A DNA stretch of 37,795 nucleotides from Spirogloea muscicola. Taxonomy: Eukaryota > Streptophyta > Zygnematophyceae > Spirogloeales > Spirogloeaceae. Every line of letters begins with the position of its first letter. Positions within the stretch are counted from its first letter, which is position 1. The notes under the pieces were generated by a model. The model did not search any database. It worked only from the letters and a program-made list of their open reading frames with translations, and was not told where the DNA came from. Shown in pieces: positions 32,618-37,795 of the stretch. The stretch covers positions 280,095 through 317,889 of the forward strand of contig WELB01000126.1 in assembly GCA_009602725.1 (NCBI GenBank), written 5' to 3'. A program made the position numbers and the translations under genes.

Positions 32618-35600
32618 TCACATCATGAGCAAGGCGGCAGCAATACAAGATAGAGCTCCAATGGCTGTGACTGAGGCCTGTATATTGCCAGCCTTGCCCA
32701 CAGGAGGAGGGGGACTGGCTGATGGAGCAATAGATGGAGGGAGAGAGGTTGGAGGAGGTACGGAGCTGCCTGTGGGACTCGGCGATGGAGCTTGAGCAGG
32801 GGCAGCGGCTGGAGCCATGACGCTGGGAGGTGGTGGGAAGAGCACTGTCTGACCAGGTATCGTTGCCAGGATCATGCCGGGGACGATCTGGGTGAAGTTG
32901 GACGGCTGCGAAGAATTTTTGCTCTTTCCGTAGCATCGATTGGCTGCAAGGTGTGACAACATGCAGCCAACATAAGAACATAACAGCCAGTGTGTTGATC
33001 AAGTATGTCCAATCAACAGGTAAGCTGATTGGACAGCCACTAACTCCATGGTGCACGGGGGTTGGTGAACTCGAGGCATCTGAGCAGCAGCCAAAGGCAG
33101 CAAGGAGCATGCTGATAGAAGCATCAGCTGAAGTAGAGTCGTCTTGACCCTGGTCATGCTCTATCTGCTGCTTCAACAATGAGCATAAGGCCAAGGTTGT
33201 TGTAGAGTCTGCGTTTCTGCTGCCCCAATGCAACCTTGACATTAGCAACATATCTTGCTGCAAAACATCTTGAGGATGGGAGGCTTTGCAATTCTCACAA
33301 AAGTAGCCAGCCGCTGTAAGAGGGAACTCAGTGACCAGGCCATCCAAGCCCAGGTCGGTGTAGAACAGCTGCAGCTCCCAAGTGGGGTCGAACTGGTAGT
33401 CAAATGGTAGAACAAGAGCATCATTCCGAAACGTGTATGCGTACACCGACAATCCCAGGGCTTTCGCTCCAGCGACCGTTGAAGTCCTGCTTATTGGCAA
33501 CGCGGATAGACGAGCATAAGGTCTCATCATCCCAGTCCTGTGCCAAGCAAACCCATTTTCCAGCAGGAGAAATCAGCAGCACCCACCCAACTACCATAGC
33601 TTCCTCCCGCGAACCCATGGGCAGACAAGCGGCAGGTAGAGCAGACATAGAATTTACTTGGCCGTACGCAAGAAGTAGAAGTCCGGACTGGTGCTGTTGC
33701 TCATGTCGTAGTCAACTATGAGATTCTTGTACACCACGATTCCGGAGGCATACGTACTTATTGCCTTCAGGCCTGCAGCACTGCAGTGCTCAAAGGGGAC
33801 TCACAGTGAGCTCTCTCAAGAGCAGTTTCCTCAGGTGAGCAGCAAGTACTCAATCATGCCCTCATGCCTACATGGATGACGGCTGCATACTGCTCACATT
33901 CAGCTTGCTGGCTAAGTACGTTCATGTGCACTAGCTGAGCCACACATCGTATCCTGGCACTAGAAACTGAGCTACAAATCAATCCTCCTGCCAGCACGTT
34001 CCTGCGCTACCAGATTATATTCAGCTAACCTCTGGTAATAGTCTGAGGTGTAATTGTTTGGTGTGCTGTAGTCAGGCATGATGTCATCTATCCGCTGTAG
34101 CAGCTTTGCAGCTACCTTGCCCTTCAGCTCTTTCAAAATTGCTTGCTCGAGGGAGAAGATCGAGACGAGTGTGGACTGCGTCAAATTGTTCGCCGCCAGC
34201 ACGCTCAGAAGGGCGTCTACCATTGACAGATTCCGTGAGGCCACAAATGTGGCATACTGCAGCCCAGATCAAGACCATGAGTTTGATTGCTGTCACCTCC
34301 CTTCTGTAGTGGCATACAGATATGCACGATTGCTCTACAAGCATTACTAAAACTGTTTGGCTTTACGGCCATCTGCCACAGTGAGCACCAAAGGGCTGGC
34401 CGTCCTGCTGCGACAGCCTCGGCAGTACCTGGGGCTCGAGAAGGAAGCCAACTGGCCGCCCAGCGCCGTTGTGAGGGTCCAGGATGAAGCCTAGGAAGTC
34501 CGTCAGCTTCAAGGGCGAATTCGTAAAGTCGTACGCCATGTTCCTGTCCGAGCTAGACTGCACCGCTGGCACTCGCAGGAGCCGCGGCCGACAACAGGAA
34601 CTGGGTCAGGCAGCTGAAGAACTGCAAAGGCTTACTAAGCAACACAATATCTCGGCCTGACGTACTATGCGCTTGGTCAAGATTGCTCAGTCAGACTGCA
34701 GAGATCATGTGATGTCGTTTGCACGTCACAGCCTGAGGCTGCTCACCAGTCAGGTTGTCGATGATGGCGGAGGGGAGATCAAATGTGAAGATGCCAGGCG
34801 TGCCCTCCTCCACGGTTGGGTATGACTGGGTCTTCAAGTCGGGAAACTGAGTGAGTATGTTGGTGGAGTATGTCAGGTCCACGTTCTCCCGGCAGTAGAG
34901 CACACTGTCGCTGCTGATCTGCACCTGGCACAGGAGCACGTCCACGCCCTCGTTCACTGCACGACAACGGATCCGCACAGAAGAGAGCGGCCATCAAGTG
35001 ACGCCCGGCCTGCTGCAAGCGCCACAGCACCGACTAACACATTTGAGTTATTGTTGTCTCGCAGCTCCAGTAGGAGCCATCAGTGGAGGTATCAGCAGCA
35101 GGTGAAAATTAGGCGTTGGGTCCCGACCTGCTTCTGTGTATGACATGACAGTCTGCGCGGGGTAGACGCCGCTGGCATCACCAATGATGAGGGGCCGCGT
35201 GGTCGGCAGGCCTGCCGAGCAGCACCACCACACCGCGAGGAGGTCAGATGCCAAGCTCGCTCAAGCGCCAGGGCAAGCGATCCGCGTTTCTTGACCAAGC
35301 GTCTACGAAGCAGTTCATTGGCAGCTCGGGCACGTGTGACCACCGCTGCCGACCTTGGGTACTGCTGATATTGTAAGACGCCGGGTAGCAGTTGAGCGTC
35401 TCGACCGCGGTCGCAGGCGAGTCAGTGAGGAAGCCGTCTGCTGCGGCGACGGGGTCGGTAGCAAAGAAGGTGTACTCGTTGATGGGGTCGCCCGCGTACG
35501 ACCAGAGCAGGTGCCCGTCGTCGTTGGCCAGGTTCGTGATGAAGAGCGTCAGGTTGGCGGCGTGCGCGTCGGCCACGACCGTTGTCTGCTGCCCGGGGCT

Positions 35601-37561
35601 GCGCCCGTCCGGCCCCGTCTGCGGCTGCACTGCCGTCTTGGGCACGGCGAGACCCGATGCGAAGGCCGCCACGGTTGCTAGGCCGCGCTTGGGGTCGAGG
35701 AAATAACTGCAGACACGGGCGCGGCCGAGCCACACAAGTTGTCAGTGATAGGCATATGCGAATCACAGAGCTCCTGAGAATCGACACAGACAGCATGGCT
35801 GCTCGCGTATCCTGCGAATCCAACTTTCTCCTGACAACCCACAACTGACTGCGAGGGCAGAAGCGGAGGGACTGCGGCGAGAGCGGCGAACCTGTACGGC
35901 CGCTTGGTCGAGAACTCGGTGGCATTGACCGCGGGCACAGTCAGCACGAGCCGCACGCCGGTCACCTTGCGCAGCGCCTGCAGCGTGCTCACATCCGACG
36001 CTGGCGCCACGCAATACGCAGAGCCCTGCTGCCGCCGTCAGCCGCAGTGGTGCCAAGGGGGCAGTGCCACGAAAGAATGGCGTGCGCAGCGGCATCAGAG
36101 CAGCTTTCCAGGACAACGACGTCAGGGGACTGGGGCGCAGGCGGGGCACTCACAGGCGACAATGATGGGGTCGCTGGCCGTCGATAGGCCGTTGGCGGCT
36201 AGGAATGCCGTCACCGCGGCAGTCACGCTCAGGTTGTGGGCCGCAAAGAACGACGGCGCCTGCGCTTGCCGCATCGAATCGCGCACTCGGGCACGAGTAA
36301 GTGTCACGGGCCGCTTCCCTTGCCATCATCAGTGGCCTTCAGAGGCCATTGCCATGCCATCGCAAGGCCAAGCAAAGCGGGGGGCAGAGCGGCGGCGGGA
36401 CTGACGAGCAGCTCGAGGTACAGGCCCCCCGACGGGTGACGGCGGACCAGGCGCCACGCCTGGTCCAGCCTCACGACCGGGTACTGGTAGTTCCACGCCG
36501 TCGTGCGGTCCAGCTGGTTGACCTGCGCCACTGCACCGCCGCAGCCAGCAGCCGAGCCCGCCCAGCCGCACCTCAAGCATTCCTCCAGGCCAACCGCTGC
36601 AGCGGCACCGGACACCTGACTGCCAAGCAACGAGCGAGCCAACATGAATATGGGGATGATTGGGACGAGAGCTGGACGGAGCGCTCACCTCGGAGCTGCT
36701 TGACCTGCTTGAGGGTGAGGTCGACGGAAAACTGGTCCTTCACGGCCACGCCCTCGACGTCGTACGTCGTGAACGTGTGCCGCAGCTGCTTGATCAGCCC
36801 GACATTGGTCGTGTCCAGCAGCGAGATGGCGGGCCGGCAGATGGCCGCGCCGTCGCGCGTGAGCAGCACGCCGCACGTCACGAAGCCGGCGCCGCCGGCC
36901 AGCGCCGCGTCGTACGCCGCCGCCGACATGTCCGGGTACAGGATCGACGCGCCGCCGTGGGCAATCACCAGCGGCCGGCCGCCTGCGACAAAAGGCGCGC
37001 CTGCCGCGCTGTGACTGCCGGCACTTGGCGTGCGGCCAGCACGACCTGACGCATGCCATGAGATACGTGGGCCGGCAAGTTGCAGGAGCGTGCCAGGCCA
37101 GACCGGGGGCCGACCGAGCAAGCCCATTGCCAGAGCCGCAGGCAATGCTCAGAAGAGTGCGGGTGCTGATATGGATAGAGTGGCCGTAAACGCCAGCCAG
37201 GTGCATACACCTGGCTGTGTTCATGACCACATTAGCGGAGCCACAGGCTGGGCAGACATGACTCTCTCAGTTACCCCGTGTGAGCAGGGTGAGGGGAGGG
37301 AGAGCATCCCCGGTGAGCAAGCCAGAGGCTGCTGCCGGGGCGCGACTGGCTCGGCTGGTGCAGAGCAAGCGCTTGGGACCGCGCTGCAAAGGAGCCCAGG
37401 GAAGGTCGGACGGGCGGCGGGAAGGAGGGGGGGTGAGGCGGACCGTCGAGGGTGTTGAACGGCTGGCCGGCCGCTGCGGCGGCCAGCGCGGCCAGCACTG
37501 CCAGGTGTAGGAGCGGCAGCGGCTCCGGAGGCTGCCGCCGCCGCCGCCGGCCGGCGGCCAT
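32618..37561 (-). CDS. GDPDL: SHV3-like glycerophosphodiester phosphodiesterase-domain protein, GPI-anchored (13 exons, 801 aa)
   Basis: Exons 5' to 3': 37561-37444, 36982-36689, 36530-36406, 36259-36154, 36000-35892, 35706-35354, 35211-35128, 34956-34747, 34571-34429, 34256-34030, 33780-33658, 33486-33299, 32943-32618. All GT-AG, 2406 nt in phase. A signal peptide (LPLLHLAVLAALAAAAAG) is followed by two GDPD-like TIM-barrel domains. The first runs from RPLVIAHGGASILYPDMS to DGFLTDSPATAVETLNCY, the second from RPLIIGDASGVYPAQTVMSY to LDGLVTEFPLTAAGYF. A Pro/Ser/Ala-rich stretch and a hydrophobic C-terminus (ASVTAIGALSCIAAALLMM) give a GPI signal. This is the layout of Arabidopsis SHV3/GDPDL proteins (about 750 residues), which act at the cell surface in wall organisation. 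Canonical GDPD catalytic residues are degraded: HGG instead of HRG, no Glu-x-Asp pair (TCGVLLTRDG), no His in repeat two. It is therefore unlikely to be a simple phosphodiesterase. Exon 5's acceptor was chosen on phase. Confidence 0.92.
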
Positions 37562-37795
37562 GGTGCGGACTGCGGGCAGCGCGTCTGCTCTCCGGGCGAG
37601 CAGCACAGCCGGCGACGGCGGCGGCAGCGGAGCCGCGGGGCGGAGCCGACGGCAGGCCGCGCCTCCGCCCGACCGCCGGCGCTGGTCGTTGAGGGCGGCT
37701 TGCCGGAGAAAGGGGGAGAAGGCACTGCAAGGCTGTTGTTGCGTGGCGAGGGAATGCTGGAATACTCGGAGGGAGGGGGTAGGGAGGGAGAGGGG
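37562..37795 (-). promoter_or_regulatory. 5' flank of the GDPD gene
   Basis: GC-rich, with CCG-type runs just inside the coding start (about 37533-37555) and purine-rich sequence at the window edge. An in-frame ATG upstream of the chosen start is not needed, because the hydrophobic signal segment follows the ATG at 37561 closely. The window ends before any promoter could be defined. Confidence 0.35.

Noticed and set aside
33299-33530. A single continuous minus-strand gene over 32541-33530
   Set aside because: Splitting it at GT-AG sites (33299 and 32943) keeps the phase and restores GDPD similarity followed by the GPI tail; the continuous reading is intronic.

Overview
This window is nuclear DNA from a eukaryote, most likely a streptophyte (charophyte-grade) green alga. 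Reasons: spliced genes with GT-AG introns (often GTGAGT or GTAAGT donors); GC-rich exons with CGG/CCG runs at gene starts; a SHV3/GDPDL-type double-GDPD protein with a GPI tail; a plant-type LRR receptor-like kinase; and a retroelement remnant that places a cytosine-5 DNA methyltransferase beside a gag gene, an arrangement reported from charophytes and dinoflagellates. The species cannot be fixed from the sequence.

Four host genes are spliced. I built each exon by exon and checked that the reading phase carries through every junction. (1) 245-4751, plus: a 538-residue type I membrane protein of no family I recognise, 13 exons. (2) 19157-22403, plus: glutamine:fructose-6-phosphate aminotransferase (GFAT), 8 exons, 750 residues. 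(3) 23316-27605, minus: LRR receptor-like kinase, 12 exons, 831 residues in frame plus a first exon I could not place; its kinase domain has lost the HRD and DFG motifs. (4) 32618-37561, minus: SHV3-like GDPD protein, 13 exons, 801 residues, signal peptide to GPI tail. GFAT and the LRR kinase are convergent. The genes do not form one pathway. GFAT makes amino sugars in the cytosol; the other three encode secretory-pathway, cell-surface proteins.

The rest is transposon debris. 5.1-11 kb: LINE tails around a minus-strand gag plus DNA-methyltransferase remnant and a short plus-strand gag-like ORF. 11.3-16 kb: a broken Ty3/gypsy element whose gag is present three times, the middle copy inverted, enclosed by an inverted repeat of about 155 bp. 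16.2-18.4 kb and 28.2-31.6 kb: two graveyards of 5'-truncated LINE-like tails in both orientations. These tails end in a shared C-terminal peptide (...LLTRGY-stop), and many are followed by a 3' UTR with a strongly conserved hairpin, GGGCTGGC-TTT-GCCAGCCC, sometimes in tandem. The longest copies carry a Cys/His motif and a restriction-like endonuclease domain. No complete element and no LINE reverse transcriptase domain lies in the window.

The signals most worth following are the methyltransferase-bearing retroelement, the LINE 3' hairpin system, the receptor pseudokinase, the inverted gag triplication and the unrecognised membrane protein.
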